From contig JASLEM010000451.1 in NCBI GenBank assembly GCA_030151165.1, positions 1 to 46,319 on the forward strand: DNA of 46,319 bases, read 5' to 3'. The position numbers and the translations under genes were made by a program. Positions 34,105-44,474 of this stretch are shown here, piece by piece. Under the pieces are notes generated by a model. The model was given only the letters and a program-made list of their open reading frames with translations. It was not told the DNA's origin and ran no database searches. This stretch comes from Burkholderiaceae bacterium. GTDB taxonomy: Bacteria > Pseudomonadota > Gammaproteobacteria > Burkholderiales > Burkholderiaceae. The first letter of the stretch is position 1. Each line of letters starts with the position of its first letter.

Positions 34105-34175
34105 ACCGGCGGCGCTACCCCTTCTCCCTCCCTGGCTGCCGGACTCTGCCCGGCCTCGTGCCGGGCAATTTTTTT
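34105..34175 (+). ncRNA. Candidate small RNA, about 71 nt, with C-rich loop and intrinsic terminator
   Basis: The RNA would start with an 8-bp stem-loop: CCGGCGGC at 34106-34113 pairs with GCTGCCGG at 34135-34142, including one G-U pair. The 21-base loop holds a pyrimidine run, CCCCTTCTCCCTCCC, which could pair with Shine-Dalgarno sequences. A strong terminator hairpin follows at 34147-34167, then a T-run. A promoter lies just ahead. The rest of the 309-base gap (33880-34068 and 34176-34188) shows nothing I can support. Small RNAs with C-rich loops acting on ribosome-binding sites are known in several proteobacteria; this one is a prediction. Confidence 0.6.
34147..34175 (+). terminator. Intrinsic terminator
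   Basis: TGCCCGGC (34147-34154) pairs perfectly with GCCGGGCA (34160-34167) around a five-base loop, followed by A and seven T residues. The T-run is only on the plus strand, so it ends a plus-strand transcript and cannot serve the flanking minus-strand genes. Confidence 0.85.
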
Positions 34176-34188
34176 GGAGCGCGGCGGT

Positions 34189-35997
34189 TCAGCGCCTGTG
34201 GTGTGACGGCGCGCGCTCGTAGACCGGCGTGTCCAGCCCCTCCATCCGCGCCTTCAGCTGCAGCGCGAGGAACTGCGAGTAGTGGCGCGACTGGTGCAGG
34301 TTGCCGCCGTGGAACCAGAGCTGCTCGACCTGCGTCGGCTTCCACATGTTGCGCAGCTCGCCTTCCCACGGGCCCGGATCCTTGGGCGTGTCGGAGCCCA
34401 GGCCCCAGCACTTGCCGACCTTGTCGGCGACCTCCGGCGAGATGAGGTCGGCGAGCCAGCCGTTCATCGAGCCGTAGCCGGTGGCGTAGACGAGCAGGTC
34501 GGCGGGCAGCTCCGAGCCGTCGCTCAGCATCACCGAGTGCGCGTTGACGCGCTCGATGTTCACGCCGCTGCGCAGCTTGATGCGGCCGTCGGCCACGAGC
34601 TCGGACGCGCCCACGTCGATGTAGTAGCCCGAGCCGCGCCGCAGGTACTTCATGAACAGGCCCGAGCCGTCGACGCCGAAGTCCAGCAGGAAGCCGGCCT
34701 TCTCGAGGCGCGCGTAGAGGTCGGCGTCGCGCTTCTTCATCTCGTCGTACACCGGGATGTGGAAGGTGTGCATGATCTTGTAGGGCACGGACGCGAAGAT
34801 CAGGTCGGCCTTGTGGTGGTCGATGCCGTTCTTCAGCGCCTGCTCCGAGTACAGCCCGCCGAGCGCGAGCTCCATCAGCGACTTCGACGGCGCGATGTGC
34901 GTCGACGAGCGCTGGATCATCGTGACGTCCGCGCCGTGCTCCCACAACGCGGCGCAGATGTCGTGCGCCGAGTTGTTCGAGCCGAGCACGACGCAGCGCT
35001 TGCCGGCGTACGCCTCGGGGCCGGGGTGCTGGCTGGAGTGGTGCTGCTCGCCCTGGAAGTCCTCGGCGCCGGCGATCTTCGGCACGTTCGGATAGCCCGA
35101 CACGCCGAGCGCGAACACGAGCTGCTTGGGGCGCAGCACGATGTCCCGGCCGTCGCGCTGCACGGTCACCTCCCAGGTCTGGGTCGCATCGTCGAAGCGC
35201 GCGTTCGTCGCGGTGGTCGAGCCCCAGTAGTTCAGCTCCATCACCTTGGCGTACATCTCGAGCCAGTCGCCGATCTTGTCCTTCGGCGCGAAGACGGGCC
35301 AGTCGTTCGGGAACGGCAGGTAGGGCAGGTGGTCGTACCAGACCGGATCGTGCAGGCACAGCGACTTGTAGCGCTTGCGCCAGGAGTCGCCCGGCTTCGC
35401 GTTCTTCTCGACGATCAGCGTCGGCACGCCGAGCCGGCGCAGGCGCGCGCCGAGCGCGATGCCGCCCTGGCCGCCGCCGACGATCAGCACGTACGGCTGC
35501 TCCGTCTTGCCGAACGCGGCCTGCTCCTCCTCGCGGCGCTCGAGCCAGTTCTTGCGGCCGCGGTGCACGCCGTGCTCCGCGCCGGCGATGCGGTGCTCGC
35601 CGGTGCGCTCCTCGAAGCCCTTGAGCTCGGTCATCGTCGTCAGCAGCGTCCAGGCCTTGCCGTCGCGCAGCCGCAGGTGGCCGCGGCCGCGCGCGACGGC
35701 GGTCTCGAAGGTGAACCAGGCGTCGACGACGCCGTCGGCCGCGCTCGGCTCGCCCTCGATCGCGAAGTGGCTCGGCGCGGTGTCCGCCAGCCGCGCCGCG
35801 AGCATCCGGCGGATCGCCTCGGGGCCTTCCTGCGTGCGGATGTTCCAGGTGAAGGCGACGAGGTCGCGCCAGAAGCCCTCGGGCTCGAACAGGGCGACGG
35901 CGGCGTCGATGTCGCGCGCGGCGAGCGCCGAGGCGAAGCCGGCCAGCCAGTCGGCGGCGGCCTGCGCGGGTTGGACGGGGGTCGTGGTCGTGGTCAT
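34189..35997 (-). CDS. NTF2-like domain fused to flavin-containing monooxygenase
   Basis: Protein of 602 aa. Residues 1-130 look like a SnoaL/NTF2-type cone domain (WLAGFASALAARDIDAAVAL, with VDAWFTFETA later). The FAD-binding Rossmann motif is VLIVGGGQGGIALGARL (about 170-186) and the NADPH-binding motif VVLGSNNSAHDICAAL (about 330). An FMO-fingerprint-like QHHSSQHPG lies before it, and the late ATGYGSMNGW motif closes the FAD site. The enzyme inserts one oxygen atom into a ketone, amine or related substrate; which one is unknown. It is preceded by a sigma-54 promoter and enhancer-like repeats and followed by no partner gene. The activator gene lies directly upstream on the same strand. Confidence 0.9.
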   Translation of the reverse strand: MTTTTTPVQPAQAAADWLAGFASALAARDIDAAVALFEPEGFWRDLVAFTWNIRTQEGPEAIRRMLAARLADTAPSHFAIEGEPSAADGVVDAWFTFETAVARGRGHLRLRDGKAWTLLTTMTELKGFEERTGEHRIAGAEHGVHRGRKNWLERREEEQAAFGKTEQPYVLIVGGGQGGIALGARLRRLGVPTLIVEKNAKPGDSWRKRYKSLCLHDPVWYDHLPYLPFPNDWPVFAPKDKIGDWLEMYAKVMELNYWGSTTATNARFDDATQTWEVTVQRDGRDIVLRPKQLVFALGVSGYPNVPKIAGAEDFQGEQHHSSQHPGPEAYAGKRCVVLGSNNSAHDICAALWEHGADVTMIQRSSTHIAPSKSLMELALGGLYSEQALKNGIDHHKADLIFASVPYKIMHTFHIPVYDEMKKRDADLYARLEKAGFLLDFGVDGSGLFMKYLRRGSGYYIDVGASELVADGRIKLRSGVNIERVNAHSVMLSDGSELPADLLVYATGYGSMNGWLADLISPEVADKVGKCWGLGSDTPKDPGPWEGELRNMWKPTQVEQLWFHGGNLHQSRHYSQFLALQLKARMEGLDTPVYERAPSHHRR

Positions 35998-36075
35998 GTC
36001 TTGTCTCCGTGATGAGGTCTTGTGCCTGGGGATCGCGGGCGCTGGCCGCGAAGGCCGGCGCCCGCGCTGTCCTGC

Positions 36076-36090
36076 GCAGCTTCCGTGCCG
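36076..36090 (-). promoter_or_regulatory. Sigma-54 (-24/-12) promoter of the monooxygenase gene
   Basis: On the minus strand the sequence is CGGCACGGAAGCTGC. It keeps the GG and GC dinucleotides at the exact spacing of the TGGCACG-N4-TTGC consensus and differs from it at two positions (C for T at each element's first base). The start point would be near 36065, leaving a leader of about 68 bases before the ATG at 35997. An AcoR-type activator gene lies just upstream. Confidence 0.7.
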
Positions 36091-36130
36091 GGCGGCCTCG
36101 GCCGGTCGATCAAGCAGTTGCGGCGCGATC

Positions 36131-36180
36131 TGTCGCAGGTGTCGCAGCGGCCTGCGACCAGTGCGACGGCCCGTGCGACA
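36131..36180. promoter_or_regulatory. Cluster of TGTCGCA / TGCGACA half sites (enhancer for the sigma-54 activator)
   Basis: Five half sites: TGTCGCAG at 36131 and 36140, CTGCGACC at 36152, GTGCGAC at 36161 and GTGCGACA at 36173. The central pair (36140-36159) is a palindrome with a four-base spacer. The cluster lies 40 to 90 bases upstream of the -24 element and abuts the stop codon of the activator gene. This is the placement and symmetry expected of an upstream activating sequence for an AcoR-like dimer. Confidence 0.7.
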
Positions 36181-38121
<1,941 letters not shown>

Positions 38122-38262
38122 GCGGAAAGTCCCCACTCCTGCGCGATGGCCGGGTGGCTCGCGTCGTGGTGACGATCATTGGCCCGCGGCGGCGCGGCGG
38201 TCAGAGACAAAACCCGCACGACGCCGGCGACCGGCGGGGTGCGGGTGTGTCAGGACGGGACA

Positions 38263-38280
38263 GTCGCGCCTCGGCGCGAC
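38263..38280 (-). repeat. GC-rich hairpin after the small Gly-rich gene
   Basis: GTCGCGC and GCGCGAC form a perfect 7-bp stem with a four-base loop, starting three bases after the stop codon at 38284. There is no T-run, so it is at best a weak or Rho-assisted terminator. The rest of 38122-38283, the leader of the activator gene, shows no clear promoter. Confidence 0.4.
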
Positions 38281-38283
38281 GCC

Positions 38284-38655
38284 TCAGCTCTTCGCCTGCG
38301 CCGTGTCGTCGTTTTCCGCTTCCGCGCGGCCCGGCGGGTGCGGCTGGTGCTCGCCGCCGGGCAGGCCGACGCCGGGCCCGGCCGGGTAGCCGTAGGTGCC
38401 TTCGCCGCGGGTGTCGGCCGGGTCGACGCGCGCGACGCCGCTCTCGGCCGCAGGCGCGTCGCCGCCCATGTAGCCACCGCCCTGGCCGACGTAGGTGCCG
38501 TCGTCGGCCTCGGCGTTCGCGCTCTGCATCGGCGCGTCGCCTTCGGGCGCGAGGGCACGTTCGGCCGGGCTCTGGCGCGACGGCGCGGTCGCAGCCGTGT
38601 GCTCGCGGCTGAGCGCCGGCTCGTGGTTGCTCGGGTTCTCGAGATCGCTGGTCAT
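38284..38655 (-). CDS. Hypothetical Gly/acidic-rich soluble protein, 123 aa
   Basis: Low-complexity protein without signal peptide or membrane segment. It has an acidic, Ala/Glu-rich first half (ERALAPEGDAPMQSANAEAD) and Gly/Pro repeats in the second (GTYVGQGGGYMGGDAP, GTYGYPAGPGVGLPGGEHQP). The two GTY elements are a weak internal repeat. It is probably intrinsically disordered. GGA lies 10 bases ahead of ATG 38655; another in-frame ATG is at 38664. No family is recognised. Such proteins are often stress-associated, but that is only a suggestion. Confidence 0.6.
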   Translation of the reverse strand: MTSDLENPSNHEPALSREHTAATAPSRQSPAERALAPEGDAPMQSANAEADDGTYVGQGGGYMGGDAPAAESGVARVDPADTRGEGTYGYPAGPGVGLPGGEHQPHPPGRAEAENDDTAQAKS

Positions 38656-38724
38656 GACGGGCATCCGGTGAGGCGCCGGAGCGGCGCCGCCTGCCTCTCG
38701 GCAAGTCGGATGCCGACGTCGCGT

Positions 38725-40272
38725 TCAGGGCGGCGGCGAGCGGCTCGGGGCCTTCGTGGCCGCCTTGGCGGAGAGGTCTGCCGACGTCTTGCCGTCGCCT
38801 TCCCAGCCGCCGCCGAGCGCGAGGAACAGCGTGACCTGGTCGTCGGCGAGCTCGGCATCGGAGGCGGCGAGCGCGGCCTCGCTGCTGGCCAGGGCGCGTT
38901 CGGCGTCGAGCGACTCGAGGTAGCCGGTGCGGCCGCTGCGGTAGAGCCGGCGCGCCTGGTCGGCGACGGTCGAGCTGTCGTCGCGCGCGGCTTGCAGCGC
39001 GGCGTGGCGGTCGAGCTCGCGCGCGTAGGCGTCGAGCGCGGTCTCGGTCTCGCGCAGCGCGGTCAGCACGGTGCCGTCGAACTTCGCGTACGCGCCCTGC
39101 GTGCTCGCCTGCGCCGCGGCGATGCGGCCGCGCACGACGCCGGTGTTGGGCAGCGTCCACGAGATCAGCGGGCCGATGCTCCAGCTGAAGGTGTCCTTGC
39201 CGAGGAAATCGTTGCCGAGGCCGACCGAGTCCATCGACAGGCCGAACGAGATGCGCGGATAGAGGTCGGCCGTGGCGATGCCGATCGTCGCGTTGGTCGC
39301 CGCGAGCTGGCGCTCGGCCTGGCGGATGTCGGGGCGGCGGCGCAGCAGCGCGGCGCCGTCGCCGACGGGGATCGTGCCCGTGACGCGCGGCGGGACGGCG
39401 CAGGTGGCGACGTCGCGCGGGAAGTCCTGCGGCAGCGCACCGGTGAGCGTCGCGAGCCGATACAGCGCGGCCTGGCGGCGCGCCTGCAGCGGCGGGATCG
39501 CGGACTTGAGCACCTGCAGCTGGCTGCGCGCGCGCTCGGCGTCGGTGATGCCGACGCGGCCGGCCTGCTGCAGGCGGACGGAGACGTCGAGCGCCTGCTG
39601 CTGCAGGTCCATCGAGTGTTCCGCGCTCTTGATGCGCAGGCCGGTCGAGCACGCGTCGGCGTAGGCGCGCGCGGTGCCGGCGGCGACGTTGACGCGCACC
39701 AGGTCGAGCGCCGCCTGCGCGGCCTCGCCGTTGTCCTGCGCGGCCTCGATGCCGCGGCGGATGCGGCCGAACAGGTCGATCTCGTACGACAGCGATACCC
39801 CACCGCCGTATTCCCAGGTGCTGGGCGGCGAGTAGTCCTTCGCGAGCAGCGAGATGCCCGAGACGTGGCCGAACTCGGGCGATGCGTCGACCTTGAACGT
39901 CGGCTCGCGCGCCCCGAGCGCCTGCGCCTCGATCGCGCGTTCGCGCTCGAGGTTGGCCAGCGCCTGGCGCAGGTCGGTGTTGTGCGCGAGCGCCTGCTGG
40001 ATCAGCGCGTCGAGCCGGTCGTCCTGGTACAGCCGCCACCAGTGCGGCGGCAGCGGCGTATCGGCGAACGGCACGGTGCCGCCGTTGGCCGCGACGGTCG
40101 CCGCGTTCACCGGCACTTCGCCGAACGGCGCGGACGCGCCCGGCTTGTTGACGACCGCGTCGGCCGGCACCCGGTAGTCCGGGCCCACGGGGTGCGTGGT
40201 GCTGCACGCGGCGAGGGCGGCCGCGAGGGCCAGGGCGGCGGCCGACGATCTTCGAAGCGGGGAGCGGGCCAT
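38725..40272 (-). CDS. NodT-family outer-membrane efflux lipoprotein
   Basis: Protein of 515 aa, TolC-like channel that completes the efflux pump through the outer membrane. The signal peptide ends at a lipobox (LAAACS-type, Cys23). Family motifs are WWRLYQDDRLDALIQQALAH, YEIDLFGRIRRGIEAAQ and RRRPDIRQAERQLAATNA, then the repeat RISFGLSMDS. It is the last gene of the MarR-FUSC operon, five bases after the HlyD-type gene. Confidence 0.94.
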   Translation of the reverse strand: MARSPLRRSSAAALALAAALAACSTTHPVGPDYRVPADAVVNKPGASAPFGEVPVNAATVAANGGTVPFADTPLPPHWWRLYQDDRLDALIQQALAHNTDLRQALANLERERAIEAQALGAREPTFKVDASPEFGHVSGISLLAKDYSPPSTWEYGGGVSLSYEIDLFGRIRRGIEAAQDNGEAAQAALDLVRVNVAAGTARAYADACSTGLRIKSAEHSMDLQQQALDVSVRLQQAGRVGITDAERARSQLQVLKSAIPPLQARRQAALYRLATLTGALPQDFPRDVATCAVPPRVTGTIPVGDGAALLRRRPDIRQAERQLAATNATIGIATADLYPRISFGLSMDSVGLGNDFLGKDTFSWSIGPLISWTLPNTGVVRGRIAAAQASTQGAYAKFDGTVLTALRETETALDAYARELDRHAALQAARDDSSTVADQARRLYRSGRTGYLESLDAERALASSEAALAASDAELADDQVTLFLALGGGWEGDGKTSADLSAKAATKAPSRSPPP

Positions 40273-40277
40273 GGCGT

Positions 40278-41339
40278 TCAACCCTTGCGGCCCGCCGAGG
40301 CGGCGTGCGACGCGCCGCCGGAGGCGGTCGATGCGGGCGACGCCGCCGCGTGTGCAGGAACGGAGGCCGGCGTGGATGTCGACGCCGCGCCCGACGCCGG
40401 CGCGACCGGCACCAGGACGCGCTGCGTCGGCTTGCCGTCGCGGTCGTGCTCCTCGACGACCTGCACCGTGACCGTCTGGCCGGCGACGAGGCGCGTGCCG
40501 GCGGGCAGCGGGTCGAGCTTCACGCGCACCGGGATGCGCTGCGCGAGCCGCACCCAGTTGAAGGTCGGGTTGACGCTGGGCAGCAGGTTGGTGCTGGTGG
40601 TGCGGTCGCGGTCGGCGATGCCGGCGGCGATGCTCTCGACCGTGCCTTCGACGCGCTGGCCGCCCATCGGCGTGACGCGCACGCGGTCGCCGAGGTGGAT
40701 GCGCGGCAGCTTCGTCTCCTCGAAATAGCCTTCGACGTAGAACGAGTTCGCGTCGACCAGCGCGAGCGCCGCGCGCCCGGCCTGCGCGTAGCTGCCGGCG
40801 CGCATGTCGAGGTTGGTGACGAGCCCCGCGGTCGGCGCGCGCACCTGGGCACGCTCGAGGTTGAGCTTGGCCGAATCGAGCGCCACCGTGGCCTGCGCGA
40901 CGCTCGCCTCGGCGGACTCGACGCGCGTGGAGGTCTGCTCGCGCAGCTCCTGCGAGATCAGGTCGCCGAGGTTGTTGTTGCGCACGTTCTCGCGCTGCGC
41001 CTGCGCGAGCGCGACGCGCGTCGCGGTCAGCGCCGACTCGGCCTGGCGCACGGCCAGCGTGTAGCGCGCGCGGTCGACCTCGAACAGCAGCGCGCCCGCG
41101 GCGACCGACTGGTTGTCCTCGATCGGCAGCGCCGTCACGAGGCCGGAGACGTCGGGCGCGATCTGCACGACGTTCGCGCGCACGCGGCCGTCGCGCGTCC
41201 ACGGCTCGAGCTCGTAGTGATCCCACAGCCGCAGGCCGGCCCAGATCGCCGCGCAGACGACCGCGAGCGTGACGACGAGGCGGGCGAGCTTGGCATACCA
41301 GCGGTCGCCGGGTGCGATGGAAGCGGTGTCGTTGGTCAT
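40278..41339 (-). CDS. HlyD/EmrA-type periplasmic adaptor (membrane fusion protein)
   Basis: Protein of 353 aa. One N-terminal helix (about 18-40) anchors it. The split biotinyl-lipoyl domain is at VRANVVQIAPDVSGLVTALP and VRAPTAGLVTNLDMRAGSYA, with a coiled-coil hairpin (about 95-165) between, then a beta-barrel (SFYVEGYFEETKLPRIHLGD). The last 45 residues are Ala/Ser/Pro-rich. It links the FUSC inner-membrane protein to the NodT channel. It overlaps the DUF1656 gene by four bases. Confidence 0.95.
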   Translation of the reverse strand: MTNDTASIAPGDRWYAKLARLVVTLAVVCAAIWAGLRLWDHYELEPWTRDGRVRANVVQIAPDVSGLVTALPIEDNQSVAAGALLFEVDRARYTLAVRQAESALTATRVALAQAQRENVRNNNLGDLISQELREQTSTRVESAEASVAQATVALDSAKLNLERAQVRAPTAGLVTNLDMRAGSYAQAGRAALALVDANSFYVEGYFEETKLPRIHLGDRVRVTPMGGQRVEGTVESIAAGIADRDRTTSTNLLPSVNPTFNWVRLAQRIPVRVKLDPLPAGTRLVAGQTVTVQVVEEHDRDGKPTQRVLVPVAPASGAASTSTPASVPAHAAASPASTASGGASHAASAGRKG

Positions 41340-41548
41340 TGCGGATGGATCAGTGAAGCGATTCGGGTGATGGCGTAGAGCAGCAGCACGTAGAGGGCGG
41401 TGTCGAACAGCGCCGGGTGCCAGACCCAGCGGTACGCGCCCATCAGCCCGAGCAGGCGCCGCACGGCCCATTGCGCGATGAACGCCAGGGCGCACATCAG
41501 CATGAGCCACGGGATGTAGAGGCCGTAGAAACTGGCTTCGCCGATCAT
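41336..41548 (-). CDS. DUF1656 small membrane protein of the efflux operon
   Basis: Protein of 70 aa with two helices. Motifs MIGEASFYGLYIPWLMLMC and YRWVWHPALFDTALYVLLLY are those of DUF1656 (AaeX-like) proteins, which always accompany FUSC and HlyD-type subunits. It overlaps both neighbours by four bases (ATGA). Role in the pump is not known in detail. Confidence 0.95.
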   Translation of the reverse strand: MIGEASFYGLYIPWLMLMCALAFIAQWAVRRLLGLMGAYRWVWHPALFDTALYVLLLYAITRIASLIHPQ

Positions 41549-43713
41549 GCGGGCGCTCCGGTGGGGATGGGGTGGGCGGCGGCGGCCGCGATGTGCGCGG
41601 GCGCGTCGGGGAACAGGCTGCGGCGCAGGCCGACGAGCGCGGTGATCGCGGCGCGCGCGTCGGCCGACCTCGGTTCGCCCGCGACGGGCGGCACGAGCGC
41701 GGCGGCCAGCACGGCATCGAGCTGCGACAGGAGCGCGGCCGACGGCGGCGCGACCTGGCCGGTCGCGAGATCGCGGAAGCGCCGCGACAGGGCGGTCATG
41801 AACGTGCCGATGCCCATCGACGGTAGCTGGGCGCGGGCGCGCTGCAAGGCGACGATGTCGACGCCCGAACGCAGGTCGCGCAGCGCGCCTTCGACGGTGT
41901 CGTTGCGGACTTCCGGGCCTTCCTGCGCGACGCGCGGCGCGAGCAGGCCGATGCGGTCGACCATGCGCACGGCGTAGGCCTCGTCGACGTCGGCGCTGCG
42001 CGCGGCCGCGGCCATGTCGCCGAGCTCGTTCCACGTCGCGCGGCGGATGCGCGCGGCCACCCAGTCGCCGCCGACGCTGCGCACGATGTGCGTCACGGTC
42101 GCCGCGCCGAGGATGGCCAGCACCTGGCCGAGCGTCGAGTTGAGGAAGAGCGGCAGGTCGACGTTGGAGGTGTCGTGGATCGACAGCGTGCCCGCGACGC
42201 CCAGGATCATCGCCAGCGCCGCGGGCGCCGTGGTGGCACGGCCCGCGAGCGCGCCCAGCACGAAGAACACCGGCAGGCAGACGAGCATCAGCATGCCGAA
42301 GTCGTGCACCACGGGCAGCAGCACGAGCACGTAGAGCGCCGAGATCGGCGTCGACAGGATCGTGAACTTCATGAAGCCCTTGATCGCCGGCACCGGGTCG
42401 TCCATCGTCGCGAAGAAGCTGCAGAACACCGCGGCGAAGGTCGGCAGCACCGAGCCGGACGGCCAGGCCGTGACGATCCAGATCGCCGACAGCAGGCAGA
42501 TCGCGAGCACCGCGGCGAAGGCCGACAGCAGCGCGAGGCCGGTGTCCCGGTGCAGCACGCGGGTGCCGAACGCGCCCGTGTGGCGCGGGCCGGCCGGGCC
42601 GCCGGCGAGGCCTTCGTCGATGCGCTGGCGCAGCGTCTCGCAGGCGCGCCAGCGCGTGGCGAGCTCGTCCAGCCGCACCGCCAGGCCGATGCGCAGCGCG
42701 CGGCACCAGGGCGTGGTGGTCGGGGCTTCGGCGGGCGCGTCGCTCGCGGCGGCGTTGCCCGTGGCCGGCTCGCCGAGCTGGCGGAACGATGCGCGCAGCG
42801 CCTCGAGCTCCGCGTCTCGGTCGGGCGGCGGCGTGCCCGCGTGTGCGCGATCCGCGTCGGCATGCAGCCAGGCCGTGGCCTGCGCGAGCACGGCGGCGAC
42901 GTCGTCCGGCAGGCGGCCTTCGCTCTCGACGAGCGCGTGCAGCCGGTCCTCGACGGCCGACAGCGCGGGCGTCAGGCCGGCGAGGTTGTCCTGCATCGTG
43001 CCGATCGCGCCGGCGGTCCAGCGCAGGTTGCCGGTGTCGAAGGGGACGTGGATCGACAGCAGGCGCAGCTGCGTGATGTCGCCGGCGAGGCGCTGGCGGT
43101 CGGCGACGAGCGAGTCGCGCGTGCGCGCGGCCTTGCTGGCGGGGCGCAGCACGTCGGCGAACCACTTGCGCGCGTCGCCGAGGCTGCGGTCCATCAGACC
43201 AAGCAGCGTCGGGCCGAGGCCCACGGGCAGCACGATGCTGTGCACCAGCGTCGCGCACAGGATGCCCAGCCCGATCTCCTCGACGCGCGAGACGGCATTG
43301 TCGAACAGCCCGAGCGGCGACTCGACGGACGGGAAGCCGATCAGCGCCGCCGTGTAGCCGGCGAGCATGAACACGTACGAGCGCGCGGTGCGATCGAGCA
43401 GCGAGATGTAGAGGCAGGTGCCGACCCACAGCGCGAGCGCCAGCGTGAGCAGCTCGGGCGCGCTCGAGAGCATCGGCACCAGCGCCACCGTGGCGGTGCA
43501 GCCGATCAACGTGCCGAAAAAGCGGAACAGCGCCTTCGAGCGCACGTTGCCCGCGAGCGGCGCCGAGACGATGTAGCAGGTCAGCATCGACCAGAACGGC
43601 CGCGGCAGGCCGGCGCGGTTGGCGATGTACATCGCGAGCATCGCGGCCGAGAAGCTCTTCAGCGAGAAGAGCACCTCGGCGCGCGAGAAGCGAGGCAGTG
43701 CGGGCCACTTCAT
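41545..43713 (-). CDS. FUSC-family inner-membrane efflux transporter (AaeB-like)
   Basis: Protein of 722 aa with two sets of about five to six helices (about 10-170 and 385-520) separated by a large cytoplasmic domain, as in AaeB. Start motif FSLKSFSAAMLAMYIANRAG followed by LPRPFWSMLTCYIVSAPLAG is characteristic. The second set begins near LALLSAFAAVLAICLLSAIW. AaeB-type pumps export aromatic carboxylic acids; substrate here is not proven. It overlaps marR and DUF1656 by four bases each. Confidence 0.94.
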   Translation of the reverse strand: MKWPALPRFSRAEVLFSLKSFSAAMLAMYIANRAGLPRPFWSMLTCYIVSAPLAGNVRSKALFRFFGTLIGCTATVALVPMLSSAPELLTLALALWVGTCLYISLLDRTARSYVFMLAGYTAALIGFPSVESPLGLFDNAVSRVEEIGLGILCATLVHSIVLPVGLGPTLLGLMDRSLGDARKWFADVLRPASKAARTRDSLVADRQRLAGDITQLRLLSIHVPFDTGNLRWTAGAIGTMQDNLAGLTPALSAVEDRLHALVESEGRLPDDVAAVLAQATAWLHADADRAHAGTPPPDRDAELEALRASFRQLGEPATGNAAASDAPAEAPTTTPWCRALRIGLAVRLDELATRWRACETLRQRIDEGLAGGPAGPRHTGAFGTRVLHRDTGLALLSAFAAVLAICLLSAIWIVTAWPSGSVLPTFAAVFCSFFATMDDPVPAIKGFMKFTILSTPISALYVLVLLPVVHDFGMLMLVCLPVFFVLGALAGRATTAPAALAMILGVAGTLSIHDTSNVDLPLFLNSTLGQVLAILGAATVTHIVRSVGGDWVAARIRRATWNELGDMAAAARSADVDEAYAVRMVDRIGLLAPRVAQEGPEVRNDTVEGALRDLRSGVDIVALQRARAQLPSMGIGTFMTALSRRFRDLATGQVAPPSAALLSQLDAVLAAALVPPVAGEPRSADARAAITALVGLRRSLFPDAPAHIAAAAAHPIPTGAPA

Positions 43714-44216
43714 GGCGTGCCCGGGGTCGTCGGATGGCCCGCGCGCGTCGAGCGGCCGAGGCGGGCGTCGAGCGCGCCGAAGACGCGCAGGCAGGCGTCG
43801 ACGTCGGCATCGGCCACGCCTTCGAACAGCTCGCTGCGCATCGCATCGAGCGAGGCCTCGATGCGCGCGCGGGCGCGGTTGCCTGCGGGCGTCAGGTGCA
43901 GCGTCTTCGCGCGGCGATCGACGGTGTCCTCGCGGCGCTCGATGAGGCCGGCCTCGACGAGCTGGTCGAGCTGGCGCACGAGCGAGGCGCCCTCGATGGC
44001 CAGCACGTCGGCCAGCACGCCCGGGCGCACGCCGTTGCCCTGGCGGCCGATCATCACCAGCGGCCACGCCATCGCCTGCGACAGCCCCATGTGGCCGACC
44101 GCCTTGTCCGCCGCCGCCTTGTACGCGCGCGACAGCACCTGCAGCGACACGCCGAAATTCTGGCGCGCCTGCACGCGGGCGGCGGTGCGGGTGTCGGCGG
44201 GAGGGGTCTTCGACAT
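43710..44216 (-). CDS. MarR-family regulator of the efflux operon
   Basis: Protein of 168 aa with a winged helix-turn-helix: LSQAMAWPLVMIGRQGNGVR, LADVLAIEGASLVRQLDQLV (recognition helix) and the wing ERREDTVDRRAKTLHLTPAG. It is the first gene of the operon and overlaps the FUSC gene by four bases. A 20-bp palindrome overlies its promoter, so it is very likely an autorepressor released by a ligand of the pump, possibly a phenolic or aromatic acid. Confidence 0.95.
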   Translation of the reverse strand: MSKTPPADTRTAARVQARQNFGVSLQVLSRAYKAAADKAVGHMGLSQAMAWPLVMIGRQGNGVRPGVLADVLAIEGASLVRQLDQLVEAGLIERREDTVDRRAKTLHLTPAGNRARARIEASLDAMRSELFEGVADADVDACLRVFGALDARLGRSTRAGHPTTPGTP

Positions 44217-44228
44217 GCTGGCGAAATA

Positions 44229-44272
44229 ATAGTTAGCTTGCTAACTATATTCGCATGCGAAAAAGGTTGCAA
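44229..44272 (-). promoter_or_regulatory. marR operon promoter with overlapping palindromic operator
   Basis: On the minus strand, TTGCAA (-35, 44267-44272) and TATAGT (-10, 44244-44249) are 17 bases apart. The operator is 44229-44248: ATAGTTAGC and GCTAACTAT around two bases, perfect nine-base arms. It covers the -10 and start region. A second perfect ten-base palindrome (TCGCATGCGA, 44251-44260) sits in the spacer. This AT-rich patch stands out from its GC-rich surroundings. Confidence 0.8.
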
Positions 44273-44474
44273 GCCGACGAGCGGGAAGGCTACCCGGCCT
44301 GATGGCTTTTCGGGTCGGCCTTCCGGCCAGGGGATCCGTCGTCCGCGCGGACGGCGCGCGACCGGATCGTCTTCGTCATCGTCGGCCCGGCGCGCCCGTT
44401 GCCCCTGGTGGCCGGCCCCGACACACGGCCTTTGCACGTCCGGGCCATACTGCGCGCAACCTTGCCACGACACC

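Noticed and set aside
34282..36012. 576-residue plus-strand frame over the monooxygenase gene
   Set aside because: Shadow frame; no motifs, while the minus strand has complete FAD and NADPH sites.
44281..44330. Imperfect hairpin (GAAGGC ... GCCTTC) in the marR leader region
   Set aside because: Interrupted stem with large internal loop and no T-run; lies between divergent genes where no terminator is expected.
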